In this document: piece by piece, positions 30,846 to 43,645 of the stretch | How positions within the stretch are numbered: the stretch's first letter is position 1 | Layout: each line of letters starts with the position of its first letter | NCBI GenBank assembly: GCA_964020085.1 | Contig: OZ026596.1 | Coordinates: 46,164,603 to 46,228,602 of the forward strand | Source of the DNA: Micromussa lordhowensis | Lineage: Eukaryota; Cnidaria; Anthozoa; Scleractinia; Lobophylliidae | Direction: 5' to 3' | DNA length: 64,000 bases | Program-made: the position numbers and the translations under genes | The notes under the pieces: generated by a model | The model's database searches: none | What the model saw: only the letters and a program-made list of their open reading frames with translations | Told to the model about the DNA's origin: nothing

Positions 30846-33800
30846 AATGTACTACCATTATCGTAATTACACAAACGAGAATTAAAAAATATTCTACACG
30901 AGGAAGAGTGTATTAAAAAAAAATAGTCAGATGGCTTGTTCACTTTTTCGTTAAAAGTAACCCCATAAATAATCAAGGTTTTGTCTGTCTTACCTTGACT
31001 GAGTTATCACTCCTTAACCACTCGTGTCCAACGGAAGTCCATTAGCCTCGGATACGCTCTACAAGGCAAACAACTTCAAAACGAAAAATCTGAAGCTCTA
31101 AAGGTCAATTTCGTATTCAATCGATAAGAAAATAAAATAATATAAATGAAAAGTACGAACAGATGTCTAAACTTCAAAGAAAATGTACAAACCTTAACTC
31201 TGGAGTAATGCTTAACATACTGGACACTACAACTTGTTAAAAAATAGGTCCGCGATGCGTACATGTGTGGCTTACGATTTTTAACAGTATACTACACGAT
31301 TGGTAGATGTTTAGGTAACATTGAAAACAATAACACCACAGTATTTCACTGTTTCCAAGCTATTATGTTGTTTTCAGAAACGCAGCTGACGCAGTGCCCC
31401 AGTTTTTTTTAGAAACCTACCCGCCTCCCTCCCTCCCCAATAAGTATAGCTTGTCATCCAAGTACTCGGGTTGTTTTCTTCTTCGGTTCAGCTATGACGA
31501 TGTTCTTATTGATAAGAGTGCAAATTAGGTTTGGGTAATTACAAACAACTAGAAGACATATTATTTAACCAGACGTTTTCCAGTTGAAGAAAAAAACATG
31601 GAGAAAATAAACAGGGGTTCTTTGAAATAGAGGAGATAGTAGTGAATAAAATCAGGGCACAATTCATTTGCAGTTTTCAGTTGCTATAGGCCGGGGTCGC
31701 ACTTACGCTTTTGGTGTTTACATTGGACATAAAATCTGTCATCGCTTGCTTACTACAAGTGCGACCCTTTTGTCGCGATCAGATTTTGTTTTTCTTCTGT
31801 CGCAACGTCAATACTGGCGGAAACTGGATTTCGAAATTCTGCAACGACAACACGTGTGCACTGCTCGGTTTTCTCTACAAATGGTTAATCTAGTCCTTAT
31901 GGCGAATTTCGACCCACACCAATTTGCACTATTCACCTGATTATTTTCAGTATGGGGATAGTTTGTTGTCACCATTTGGCTCGCAGATTTTTCTCAACAC
32001 TCGCAGCCTTCGACCACGCAGCCGTCTTTTGACCGGGCTTTTGAATATCGCCAGCCAAAACAGCCATCAACAGTCCCTTAGCTGCCTCAGGAGAAGCAAA
32101 AACGTGCAACCAAAGGGAGAGATGGAATTTCGCGCGTGAAATATTAAGAGCTGAGAGTCTGGTTTCAAATATCATTTATGTCGCGCACGTGCGACCTCCA
32201 TGACTCCTGTGGTGTAAATGTCTCAACATATATCTGGGACCACTTATGACGCAACATAAAAAAAGGCCACAGTGGGACCCTCCCTTATAATGTGCTACTT
32301 CAAATTTGATGTCAAAGAAATAATGGTTGTGATTAAACAACAGATGATGGTTTTATCAGGAATATCAAATTAGAAAAGTTCATTGATAGCACGTATACTG
32401 TCAAACCAACAAGTTAATTTCCGGTGATGTAATTAGCGTTGCCCAATTTGTTATTTTTGAAGATAAGAAGGTGTTAACTTCACAGTGAAACAATGAGAAT
32501 CCTGTTTGCTATTAAGTTTGTTTATAGGTTTACGTACTTTGTTGATGAACTTTAAACAAGAAGTTTCAAATTTTCATCCGCAGAGATGCAAGTTGATTTT
32601 CTAGTAATTAAGTTTGTTGAAAGGGTTAACAGTTCTAAATTACATACCACTTATTAACCGAGAGTGAGGTCATTACAGGGAAATCTCAGACCAAGGCCTT
32701 GATGTATTGACCGAGCGACAGCGAGGTCAATACATCAAGGCTGAGGTCTGAGATTTCCCTGTAATGACCGAACGGACAAGGTTAATAAGTTGTTTATTAT
32801 ATGGCCTTTTTAGCGCTGGAAAAAAAACCGGAAGCGCTTTCCAATATCCGTTTGCGCGCGCGAGAGATCATTCGAGGCCATGTTCACTGAACAGAGAAAA
32901 CACTGGCCGTGCGATCAAAACCAGAAGGGACAGTAAAAACAGTTTCTTTGAAAATGAGACAATTTTTGCCTTTATTATGCCAAGATCTAGGTCAAATTTA
33001 ACATTGAAAATTTTTTTATATAATGCCAATCAGAGCGTGCATACTATTGTAGCCATATAATAAGTATACATTATCAACTCAGTTGATAAAACCAAATTTG
33101 ATGACCTTTGGTGACACGTTGTGTGACGGCTCTAGTTTCGGTAAACTCGCAAATTTAATAAAACATTTCTCTTTAAAATTCATGCTAAACATCTCAGTTT
33201 CACTTTTACAGGTAATTTTTTAACATAAAGGCCTTTTTTTAAACACATACTTGTGTTACATCAAGTATTCTAAGCTGGAAGCACACATATCAGCTAACAT
33301 CTGTAACATTTGCACTCGCTTGTCGGTTTATTCGTGGTTTATTGTAAACAAACTCCGTGCGACTGGCAATAATTACTATCTCCGCTCTGATGAAGAAAAA
33401 TAGCCACCATTTTGCTGTTCCTTAGTTCTGGCTTACTCTTACAGGTTTCTGATGACAAAGCCCAGGTAGAGAACCGAAATAACACAGCTGAAGTTGAGCT
33501 TCGTCAACGTAGTTGTATGTTGCGGACGACAGGCGATCTGTTGTTGAAATAATTATCTTTATGTGAACGGCTGAAGTTTTGCGAACAGATACACACTGAA
33601 GTCTGCATCATGACTGCGTTCTACGAACGCAATGAGTTTCCTCGTCAGCGTAAATTTATGCGGTACTGGATAAACCACAATGCAACCGTGAAAACTACAA
33701 CAGTACAACCCGTACCGAAGATTCAACCAGTGCAACACGAGCCACCGGGTCTGTGTCTGTTAGATTGTGCGAGGAAAACTAACTCGTGATACGATCACCT

Positions 33801-34129
33801 GAAAAAAATTACTCGAACTGCGGCTTGTGCCAGGAGAACTAAACTCAAATGCTACAATAGTTCGACGTAGATACTAGACCACGTGACAGGAGCTCGACTC
33901 TCGTAGACAAACAGATAAATCGGGCGATGCCATAGTGTGGCTATACACTTCGTGTAAGCCACACAAAAAGTGAAATGTTTGGTTATAGTAATCAATGCTC
34001 GCAGCTTGCACCTAGCTAGTTCACGGGAAACTTAACTGAAAGAAACAAATATTTCAACATAATAGGTTTGAAAACGCCAACTGGCGTGACTAAGGAACCG
34101 CACTAGGAACTACCGAGAAACAATTTCAG
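30846..34129. other. Unassigned host DNA with one long fold-back
   Basis: No gene is supported. A near-perfect inverted repeat around GGTCATTACAGGGAAATCTC occupies about 32,668-32,770. A 54-codon ORF at about 33,611 has no family signature. Confidence 0.4.
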
Positions 34130-34149
34130 ATTAGTGGTCAGTGCGGGAG

Positions 34150-36200
34150 TTGAATCCGCAACTTTCAAAGTTGCGGAAACTATATATCAAAAGTTTAAAG
34201 TTAAACACTTGATGTATAGACTCCGCAACTTTAAACACTTGATATATACACAACGCAACTTTAAACACTTGATGTATAGACCCCGCAACTTTAAACATTT
34301 GATATATCAGACTGCGCAACGTTAAACACTTCACATATAGATTCCGCAACTTTAAATACTTGATATATAGACTCCGCAACTTTGAACACTTGATATATAG
34401 ACTCCGCAACTTTAAACAATTGCTATATAGACTCCGTGACTTTAAACACTTGATATATAGACTCCGCAACTTTAAACACTTAAAATATAGACTCGGCAAC
34501 TTTAAACACTTGATATATAGACTCCGCAACTTTAAACACTTCATATATAGACTCCGCAAATTAAAGACTTGATATATAGACTCCGCAACTTTAAACAATT
34601 GGTATATAGAATCCGCAACTTTAAACACTTGATATATAGATTCCGCAGCTTTAAACACTTGATATATAGACTCCGCAACTTTAAACACTTCATATATAGA
34701 CTCCGCAACTTTAAACACTTGAGATATAGACTCCACAACTTTAAACACTTGATATATAGACTCCGCAACTTTAAACACTTGATATATAGACTCCGCAACT
34801 TTAAACACTTGATATATTGACTCCGCAACTTTAAAGACTTGATAGATAGACTCCGCAACTTTAAACAATTGATATATAGATTCCGCAACTTTAAACACTT
34901 GATATATAGACTCCGCAACTTTAAACACATTTGAGATATAGACTCCGCAACTTTAAACACTTGAGATATAGACTCCACAACTTTAAACATTTGATATATA
35001 CACTCCGCACCTTTACAACTTCCCGTTTGGTTATCCACTCTTGGTATATAGACACCGCAACTTTAAACACTTGATATATAGACTCCGCAACTCTACAACT
35101 TCTCGTTTGGTGATCCACTCTTGATATATAGACTCCGCAACTTTAAAAAAGTTCCTTGATATATAGACTCCGCAACTTTAAACACTTGAGATATAGACGC
35201 CGCAACTTTACAACTTTTAGTTTGGTGATCCACTCTTGATACATAGACAACGCAACTTTAAACACTTGATATATAGATTCTGCAACATTAAATTTTTGAT
35301 ATATAGACTCCGCAACTTTAAGCACTTGATATATAGACTCAGCAACTTTTAACACTGGATATATAGACTCCGCAACTTTGAACACTTGATCATATAGACT
35401 CCGCAACTTTAAACACTTGATATATACACTCCGCAACTTTACAACTTCTCGTTTGGTGATCCACTCTTGATATATAGACAATGCAACTTTAAACACTTGA
35501 TATGTAGACTCCGCAACTTTAAACACTTGATATATCGACAAGGCAACTTGAAACACTTGATCTATAGACACGGCAAAAAAAAAATCACTTGATATATAGA
35601 CTCTGCAATTTTAAAAGGTTTTCTTTGGTGTTCCACGCTTGATGTGTAGACAAGGCAACTTTAACCGATTCCGCAACTTTTAACACTTGATATGAAGATT
35701 AAAATACTTGATATATAGACTCCGTAACTTAAGAAAACTTTTGTTTTAGCCATCCACACTTGATCGTGATATGGAGACGGCGCAATTTCAAACACGCGAT
35801 AGAAAGACTCTGCAACTTTAAACACTTGATATTTAAACTCTTTAACTTTAAGGCTCTTTATATTATGAGAACTGATCTTTAAAAGATTTGATATAAAGAC
35901 AACACTACCTTACAACTTCTACTTTGGCGATCCACCATTGATATATAGACTTCGCAACTTTTTTAAACACTTGGTATAAAGACAACACTTGATATATAGA
36001 TCGCAACTTTGTAACTTATTCTTTGGTTATCCACACTTGTTACATGGACTCTTTGACACTTGATGTAAAGACAACGCAACTTTAAACACTTGAAATTTGC
36101 ATAAAAAATATACATTCCACTCAGTGACTTTACAAGACTTGATATAAAGTCTCCGCAACTATACAACGTCTTCTTTGGTGATCCAGTCTTGATATATAAC
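34150..36200. repeat. 30-bp satellite array 1
   Basis: Tandem copies of a 30-bp unit (core ACTTTAAACACTTGATAT plus ATAGACTCCGCA). To the right, a second unit containing TTTGGTGATCCACTC joins in and the copies decay. Because 30 is divisible by three and the unit has no stop in several frames, long artificial ORFs of a 10-residue period appear on both strands; these are not genes. Confidence 0.95.
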
Positions 36201-36202
36201 AC

Positions 36203-36541
36203 CAGGAGCCCATCACTAGGAGCTTGCAACTCCAATACTAAGCCTATGTCACGGCATTTTTACAGACTGGTCTATTTTTAGACTTCTTTTCCCGCAAAAT
36301 AGGTCAGTTCCGTTCTACACGAGCGCGCATCGGTAAGGGAAACAATGGCGGCTTTTCCTTTTAATCTTCCAGTGAAAATGCCGACGTCAATTAAAGAATC
36401 AAGTCCGTGCCTATGATTTGTCACTGTTGTCCCTGCGGGAGTCTGAATTCGCGGTAAATTCAAGCTAAAAATAGACAGGTCTGTGAAAACGCCGTGACAG
36501 GAATATGGGGTAGTTGCTGGCTCCTAGTGATGGGCTCCTGA
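36203..36541. mobile_element. MITE with 21-bp inverted ends and 7-bp target duplication
   Basis: The ends are perfect inverted repeats starting CAGGAGCCCATCACTAGG. ATAACAC flanks both sides. The duplicate locus at about 50,770 has a single ATAACAC and no insert, which proves an insertion of 339 bp after the duplication. Confidence 0.88.
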
Positions 36542-39500
36542 TAACACTTGATATATAGACCTCGAAACTTTGCAACTTAGTCTTTGGTGATCCTTATATG
36601 ATACATAAACAACGCCACTTTAAAGCACTTAATATTAAGACTCCGCTACTTTTAGAACACTTGATATATAGAGCCCGTAACTTAACAACTTTTTCTTTGG
36701 TGTTCCAGCCTTGATTTGTACATACTTATTAAAAACTGGATCATCGCATAATGCAATTCGAGAGTTTTCATTGGCTTAGCCATCATGGGCTATGAGCTAT
36801 TATACCATGCTCTACGAATGTGGTAAGCGTACGCGTGATTTTTTTGAGGCGTTTTTATTTGTTAAGTTTAGTTTGCTATATTTTTGGGGCGTTTTTAATA
36901 AAACAATTATTCCACTTGTTATTCCCCTTGTTGGATATAAGATGACTATAGCAACTCGGCGCTATGCGCCTCGTTGGCTATCTACCATCTCATATCCAAC
37001 GCGCGCTTGTGGAATAATTGTTAAATAGACAATGCAACTTTGAAACACACGATAAAAAGACTCCGTAACTTTGTTACTTCTTGTTGGGTGATACACACTT
37101 GATATATAGACCCCGAAGCTTTAAAACACTTGCTACATAGATCTCGCAACTTTAAAAAAATTGATACACAGACCCCGTATGTCTACAACTTCTTCTTTGG
37201 TTATCCACACTTGATATACAGACGAAATAGAAATGTATGTAATTTGTGTGTGAATATGTCATTTTGTTTACCCACGGAGCACCAACGCAACTTTTAAATA
37301 CTTGATATGTAGACCTCTAACTTTAAAACTCTTGATAGATGAATCCCGTAACTTTACAACTTCTTTAGTGATGCACTGATGATACATGGACAACACAAGT
37401 TTCAGAATCTTTATGAATAGAAATCCGAAAATTCAAAACACTTTATGTGTTGACTCCGCAGTGTTAAAGCACTAGATGTATAGGATATATGAAACTTGAA
37501 AACATTTAACTTTAAACCATTTTGTAACTCTTTGATTTACACCTGATATGTAAAGCTCGCATATCATATCAAATTTGTGGTTGAAAGAGACTTAAAATGT
37601 AGTCAAAAAATCTTATCATGGTATTTGTTCTGTTTATATTTTTTGATTCTTACCTTTCTGTTTTTTTGTTCTTCTTGAAACGTTGCCATTCGGCAATTGA
37701 AGGGCGCCTTACTGCAACTTTTTTGCCGTTAACTTTCTGCCTACACATGTCCAGCTTCTTTTAAACCCTGTGTCGTTAATTTGCATTGTTTCATAATCAT
37801 TCTATTATACGTCATATCGTGCGCGCGCAAAGTTTTTATCCTCACACGCGCGAATCATTTGATTTGTTGCAAAAGTAAATTTAAGCTGTTTGCGTTAGTG
37901 ATGCTTACACGTTAATGAATTGGAATAAAAACAGTGTTTCTGGGTTGAATATTTGCGGTATTTATTAGGGACTTTAAGATATGGTACGGCTAGGGTGTAG
38001 TACGGCGGCAAATCTGTTCACAGACCTCTATTTCTCGTATCTTTATTCTATCGTTGAACGGGCGGATAGAATCGCGAGAGAACTGGACGCCAGCGCGGAG
38101 CTGGAAACTTGAAAGGGTAGGGGGTTGGGACCGAGAAAAAAGATGACATCCCTGCTCCCACCCCCGCGTGCTTCGCGCTCGCTTTGCTCGCCTTTCTTTC
38201 GCGTGCGTGAAATATAATACAGAAGCTGTGAATAGTCTCTCTTCACGGACGTCCCGTCACTCGTCGCATGCTCAGAGTCAAATCTGACAAGAATACGAAA
38301 CGAATTCTCTGCGCATGTTCAGAAAATAGACCAATTTCGATATATTAAAATTCAGCCTAAGACCGAATAGACCTCAGCACGAGGCTCTGGGGAATAAATA
38401 CAGAGTTTGTGGGGTTTATTCCCCGGAGCTTCGTGCTGAGGTCTATTGTTTTAGGCTGAATTTTAATATTTCGATTGGACCTTCTCAGAGGTCACGATTC
38501 TTGGTGCTGACCAAAAGGAGCGCGGCCTCTGGGGAGGAGAATGTTCTACTTCGGGAAAGCTCCTGGTTTCACCTACTCTTCACTACGTGAGTATAAGCCT
38601 GCTGTTTACTTTTTATTTTAACGCTATTTTCACTGTGTTTTTTTTTTATATTTTCAGTGCAGATAAAGAAAAGCTTCGTATGTACTGAGCTAAGCCATAG
38701 CTGTTTATTGCTGCTCAAAATTGATTTTATTAGAATCAAAAGTTCTGTATTTCCAGGTTTATTACGTAGTTCGAACAACCCTGCCCGTGCTGGAATCGAA
38801 CTTTTTATAATTGTTATTTAGTTTTGTGGTTGAACTTTCAGGCGCGCGGTTCCAAAAGGCAAAACCGAGTTCTCGGAGATTATGGGAGATGTAAGGCGGA
38901 TGCAGAAGAAGTAAAACATCATCATTAATCAAGCCTATGTCGTATAAAAGTAGAGTAAAGTCCTTGGTTTCCTTGAACAAAGCCACTTGTAAAGACACGT
39001 CGAGGCTGCACACGCCGTTGACGTACAGCGAAATTCTTAACGGCGTTGTCAGCCTAGACCTTCACGGCCAAAGTAGCTTGCCGTAGCGCATTTTCAAGTC
39101 CCTATTTTATACTGTGGAAGGACGCAAGGCTCGACCTTCCACCTCTCTCTGGAGTCAGCTCTACGCCGCAACCGGGCAAAAAGGCAACATTGTGGGCATA
39201 ATGAAACAAAATTACACAAAACTTGAATATCTCTCGTTCTTGATCCACTGACCAGGGAGTTAACAGTCCGGGCCAACCGACCTCAAGTTGTATGCAGGGA
39301 TGATGAGCTGACCGGTCGTCGAAAGAAAAACGCCGTCTATTTCTCGTTCTTCAAGCGTGAATATGGGGGCTAGTCAACTTCTGGCTAACCGGCTGAGGGG
39401 CAAATCGAATTGGGGGCTACACGACCGGTAACCGATGATGATTGACCTTCTCAAAGTAAAATTGTGAAATTTTGTTTTGAAAATGACAGTTTTATTGTGC

Positions 39501-39674
39501 TTTAGGGCATTGCTATGGGGGGATGGAACACTTGACGTAAGCCCATGTTTGTTTATTCGTTTGAGTTTGCGAGAAATAGTGCTGTTCATACTAATGATAC
39601 TCCGTATATAAACCTTTATTTATGTATAATTCATGATCAAATGTTATATTAGTTTCCACAGCTATCATGATAAA

Positions 39675-39743
39675 TTAGAACTTGACAGCATCAAAGTCAT
39701 GAGCTCCAACACTTTGCTGTAGATATTCTCTGTAAAGCTGCTC
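39675..39743 (-). CDS. Possible terminal exon of a host gene
   Basis: A short frame EQLYREYLQQSVGAHDFDAV plus two residues runs from a TTTCAG acceptor to a TAA. The same is conserved at 53,674-53,742. It may be the end of a duplicated gene; no family is recognised. Confidence 0.3.
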   Translation of the reverse strand, partial: EQLYREYLQQSVGAHDFDAVKF

Positions 39744-39965
39744 CTGAAACGAACAATCAGTCATGTTTACTGTAAGATCTGCAAGTCATTCATGTTTGGC
39801 ACATTCAACAAAAAACAGGTCCAAAAGTTCAGGGTTCTACATTTTCTACAGTCGTTAAGACTGTGGTACTATTTTGTTCAAACTGACCTGCACAGCTAAA
39901 TTTTTTGAAAAGGTTGTGGTCAATGTTGAGTAACAATTGAAAACAATGAATAATAACGCGACTTC

Positions 39966-41160
39966 TAATCTCAGAACTTTATAACTATGATAAATTTCTA
40001 ATGCACATTACGATAACGCTGCTTATCAAAGTGGCTGTGACCCACTGAACTCAGAAAATGAATTATGAAAAGTAAAGTTTAAAAAAACACACAAACCCTA
40101 TCTAAAAGTTTTATGAAAAAGGAAACCTCGTCACTATTGATTTTGGCACACAAGCAACGGCGAAAGCTTTCTCCACTGGTCAATGGATTCACTACGACGT
40201 CATCAGAAATCAAAGGACGGAAGGAAGGAGCAAGTGAAGGAGTGAAAGACAATATCCTACCTATTCATACTCAGAAAATGACATTTTTGAGTAAAAACGA
40301 AATGTGTCGCGTTATTCTAGATAAGGAGATTAACTCAACTCTCTCAACATGGAGACACACTGAGGACTCAATATTCTATTTTCGAAGATTTAAGAAAAAA
40401 CTGACGAGTTGTCTCACCTTGTGACCTTTGACATATCCCTGGACATACGACCTCTGCTCAAGAAGCGTTTTTTTCTGCTTCCGCGACAGGGTTGGTTTTA
40501 GTCTGAAGTACAAAGTTCACAAGTTAGAACCATTCTTCTCTGCTTTCTTTCAACTTCTCATTACACTATAGGGAATATATGAATAATGAATTATGTAAGC
40601 CGAGTAAACTGAAACTATGAAAAACAATACAAACAAAATTTTGGCATGGTCTTCCTTTTTCTGTAACAATGTCGGTTAAGTCTGTAAGATTGTGGTTTGC
40701 TTATTACTCTAGGGAATTCAAGAGTCAAGGAGCAGTTAAAAGCGGGAAAAAGCTATTGCTCACCTCGAGAAAAGCTTAGCAAGAATTAACAACAGAAACG
40801 AAACACCAGCATCCCTACAAGGGCGTGGTTATGATACTCCGCTGGGATTGACAGCCACATTTTCTCCACTGGAGCCTGCAGACATGACAGACATTACACA
40901 CATCATTACCCTGACAAGATTTCATTACAGATCACTTAAAATTCTTTGTATTTATATATGACATTAACATAAGCCTACTCCACCTCATTACCAGCAGTCA
41001 ACAGTTTTTTGTTGGATACAAAACTAGCATTTAATTGAGAGAGCTTATATGGTCCAAATCTAGAAATATTGACTTTCATTACCAAACCTCAACTTTGTCT
41101 TCATCTTAGCACATGCTCTAAAAATAAATAACTTCTTCAATATTCCTTAGATAGGACGAC
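39966..41160. repeat. Duplicate of the kinase membrane/juxtamembrane region
   Basis: Matches 24,905-26,545 except for the MITE at 24,957. It abuts segmental duplication copy A at 39,963, so this locus is a mosaic of two duplicated blocks. Confidence 0.85.
40418..40875 (-). pseudogene. Duplicated kinase exons, frameshifted in the membrane segment
   Basis: Juxtamembrane exon copy 40,418-40,502 is 85 bp, as in the original. The membrane exon copy 40,764-40,875 is 112 bp instead of 113, which throws the hydrophobic helix out of frame. Splice sites are kept (the donor changed from GTAAGC to GTGAGC). No kinase exons follow to the left, so this copy cannot make a receptor. Confidence 0.75.
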
Positions 41161-41790
41161 TGAACCTTAACAGTAGTAGTAGGCCTCCGTCAGTCAGGGT
41201 CGACCATGGGTATAGCATCCTAGTTGTGTGCTTGGCTGGAGCATCGGCGACTATGACTGTGAAGACCGATGCGTGAATGGCAGTCCTTGTTGCAAGTGTT
41301 GCATGTGTATGCTGGCTGTTCGACAAAGCTGACACAAAGCTTTCTGCGGGCCCGCCTCTCTGTGGCAGCTTGTCTTCTCCTGTTTTGAGGTGCTTGGTCA
41401 CGGGTCCTCTCCATTGTGACCGATCAGCTGCAAGGTTTTCCCAGGTCTCTGTGTCAATACCCACAGCCTTCATGTCACGCTTCACAACGTCTCGGTATCG
41501 CAGCTGTGGGCGTCCAGTGCGTCTACTTCCAGTGGCCAGCTCACCATACAGTAAGTCTTTTGGAATGCGGCCATCTGGCATGCGGTGAACGTGGCCTAGC
41601 CAGTGGAGTCTGCGTTCTCTGAGTAAGGTGAACATGCTAGGCAGACCCGCACGAGGCAAGACCTCTGTGTTTGGGACTAGTCTTGCCACGAAATTCCCAG
41701 GATGCGGCGGAGGCTTCTCATGTGGAAGGTGTTCAGGCGTCTTTCCTGTCTGGCATATGTCGTCAGTAGTAGGAAAATAGGGGTTCTGCA
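41160..41790 (-). mobile_element. LINE 3' fragment
   Basis: Encodes the C-terminus of a non-LTR reverse transcriptase (LRERRLHWLGHVHRMPDGR, then GRPQLRYRDVVKRDMKAVG). In a shifted frame follows a zinc-knuckle-like CNTCNKDCHSRIGLHSHSRRC-type end. The frameshift and lack of an upstream polymerase domain show a dead 5'-truncated copy. Confidence 0.8.
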
Positions 41791-42349
41791 ACAGGGGTGT
41801 AGGGCGCTGATGACATCACAATACCCTAAGGGCTTGACGTCATCAAAAATGATGACATCATAATCAAAAATGAAAATAGGTAGAATGATGTCATAGAACT
41901 AATCGTTTTTCAATAAAGTTCATTACTTGAAGGAGTTCATTGTTCTATTCAAATAGTTTGTTCAAGCGTATCAGCTCCGTGCCTCAGCTTTGGCGAGGAG
42001 AGAGAGAGATAGACAGAGTGAATATATTATTCGGCTTAGCTAACTGCTCGAGTTTTCCGCTCCGTTAGTCACGCACTGAACTCTACTTTCAACCCTGGAT
42101 TTGCATACAAACTCCAACGGAAAAGCCCATGGGACAGCTCTACCATTAAAATTAAACAGTTCAGAGCGCTAATTAATTGTCAACACGCGACAATAAATAT
42201 TTTTTGGACAACGCGTTTTCTTGACAGACTTTATTGCTTGTTATTAGCGAATACAAAAAAAATAATACACACAGATTTGAAATGAATACACCAAAATTAC
42301 AACAACTACAAAATGTTTATGAGTAAAGTATCAGAAAATTAGGATGCAA
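41791..42349. other. Unassigned stretch with short GATGACATCA-like repeats
   Basis: Several copies of a GATGACATCA/TGACGTCATCA motif occur between 41,805 and 41,900. It could be flank or terminal DNA of the viral relic that follows; this is not resolved. Confidence 0.35.
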
Positions 42350-42436
42350 TCAATCGTCTTCATCTTCGCTTGGAGGATAATGAGTCCTTTTTAAAGTTTT
42401 TGAATCAATGTTTTTCATCGCGTGGCAGTCAGCGCA

Positions 42437-42736
42437 TCAAATAAATCCGTCAGCCAAGTGTTTACGATCAACAGGAATTTGATGTGCACATATCGGACAA
42501 ATCCTATAACCATCTTGCCAGAAACATCTAGGGCATTTGACTACTGCTCTTTCGTAAACGTTCTCTCCGTTGCAATAGTAGCAAGGACCTTTTACTTTAA
42601 GTAAAATCTCTGAACTTGCGGTTTCTTCTTCGTCTGAATTTCCTTCAGGTTTCAGATCTCGGTTTTCCGATTCTTCATCACTAATTTCAGAGGCTGTCTC
42701 TGTGTCATCATCGTTATCACTGCTTTCGGAGACCAT
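42437..42736 (-). pseudogene. Acidic zinc-ribbon protein, C-terminus cut by a stop
   Basis: The ORF starts with an acidic half, then cysteine pairs CYYC, CPRC and CPIC. It stops at a TGA (42,437-42,439). The frame continues for 28 codons with a fourth pair (CADC) and an acidic end before the next TGA at 42,350. Four C-x-x-C pairs would make two zinc sites, so the first TGA probably is a mutation. Confidence 0.55.
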
Positions 42737-42761
42737 TTCTTTATCACCGGCCTCATTGTCT

Positions 42762-43181
42762 TTACCGTGATAGGCTTGTTCTTTTTTCCAATAGTTCTGC
42801 CAAAATTCTCTTATTCTGTATCAAACGCTTATTGATTCCTAACTCTGCCAACCCATCTATAAATGTGTTGAGGGCGCGGGGTTTAATAATATCGTCGTTA
42901 TAGGGGAGTAACACATATTCAACCAGCTCTGAAATGTTCGTCACTGGTATTATTCGCTGGTTTCGGAGTAACTGTTTGCGAGGTGTCGAAAACAAGATAT
43001 CTTTGGAAGCCGCCATGCTGTGTAATAGATCGGAGGCCTTTTGTCGAGAAACGAGTTGGGAAAGACCTTCTAAAACATCTTTAATTCGAGGTTCTTCGTT
43101 ATCGCTTTCGTCGTTTTCACTTGCGTTGGTGCCTTCATAATCACTCTCTTCCTCTTCATCCCAGTCGGCTTTTCTCTTCAT
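42762..43181 (-). CDS. Polinton-relic protein with acidic N-terminus
   Basis: From the ATG at 43,181: an acidic first third (DEEEESDYEG), then a conserved-looking globular part with LRNQRIIPVTNISELVEYVLL and RALNTFIDGLAELG. I recall similar C-terminal domains (a strand, a short hydrophobic motif, then NISELV-like) in Polinton proteins of cnidarians. Function unknown. It lies 25 bp upstream of the zinc-ribbon ORF on the same strand. Confidence 0.55.
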   Translation of the reverse strand: MKRKADWDEEEESDYEGTNASENDESDNEEPRIKDVLEGLSQLVSRQKASDLLHSMAASKDILFSTPRKQLLRNQRIIPVTNISELVEYVLLPYNDDIIKPRALNTFIDGLAELGINKRLIQNKRILAELLEKRTSLSR

Positions 43182-43244
43182 ATTGTCCAGCACTCGTTAA
43201 CGTCAAGAACCGACTGATTATACCACAGACTAGGTCGCGACGTT

Positions 43245-43577
43245 TTATAACATTAGGGGCGCTATGCTAGTTAGAACTGGGATTAGCAAATCTTGATAAT
43301 GTATAAATCCTCCACCTCCTTGAGCAAGGGTTTGCTTCTTTGTCTTGTAAGGAACACTTGATTGAACGAGACTAACAAGGGCATCTATATGCTTTTTTAA
43401 GTTGCTCTTCACTTCCTTAGAGACCGGTATGTTTCCATGACACATATTAAGAAGAATTTGAACTAATGCGTGTATCTGTTCTGGGGTGGCTGTCTCTAGA
43501 AGAAACTGACGCTGATGTTCTGGGCAACAAGTTAAGAGATGAAGGTAAGGTAGATTGTTCTTTACTACTCGAGACAT
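43245..43577 (-). CDS. Polinton/adintovirus-type small virion protein
   Basis: About 110 residues from the ATG at 43,577. It contains NNLPYLHLLTCCPEHQRQFLL, a HALVQILLNMCHGNIPVS block and a lysine-rich KKHIDALVSLV segment, ending GGGGFIHYQDLLIPVLTSIAP. This is a widely distributed small protein of cnidarian Polintons and adintoviruses; I recognise it from memory. Its role is unknown, probably virion-associated. No internal lesion is seen. Confidence 0.6.
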   Translation of the reverse strand: MSRVVKNNLPYLHLLTCCPEHQRQFLLETATPEQIHALVQILLNMCHGNIPVSKEVKSNLKKHIDALVSLVQSSVPYKTKKQTLAQGGGGFIHYQDLLIPVLTSIAPLML

Positions 43578-43645
43578 GGTCGTAAAAGGATTAAAGATGA
43601 CAGGTATCAGTATTTCATAATTTTGCCAGGAAGTCCCACTTAAAT

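Larger units (their letters stand above)
35550..39963. repeat. Segmental duplication, copy A
   Basis: Collinear with about 49,540-53,963, with insertions and deletions: the MITE at 36,203 only here, a LINE piece only in copy B, and small deletions in B. The block includes the decayed satellite, the fold-back at about 36,735-37,025, an inverted repeat at about 38,350-38,475 around GGCTGAATTTTAATAT, and non-coding DNA. I see no intact gene apart from a possible terminal exon at 39,675-39,743. Confidence 0.85.

Noticed and set aside
33611..33790. 54-codon ORF in host DNA
   Set aside because: No family signature, splice context or promoter; such length is expected by chance.
34131..35571. Long ORFs of a 10-residue period on both strands (up to 265 codons)
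   Set aside because: They are translations of the 30-bp satellite; the period is a multiple of three and stops are absent by chance in several frames.
41791..41910. GATGACATCA repeats as a regulatory array
   Set aside because: Only a few imperfect copies, with no gene start nearby; no support for a function.
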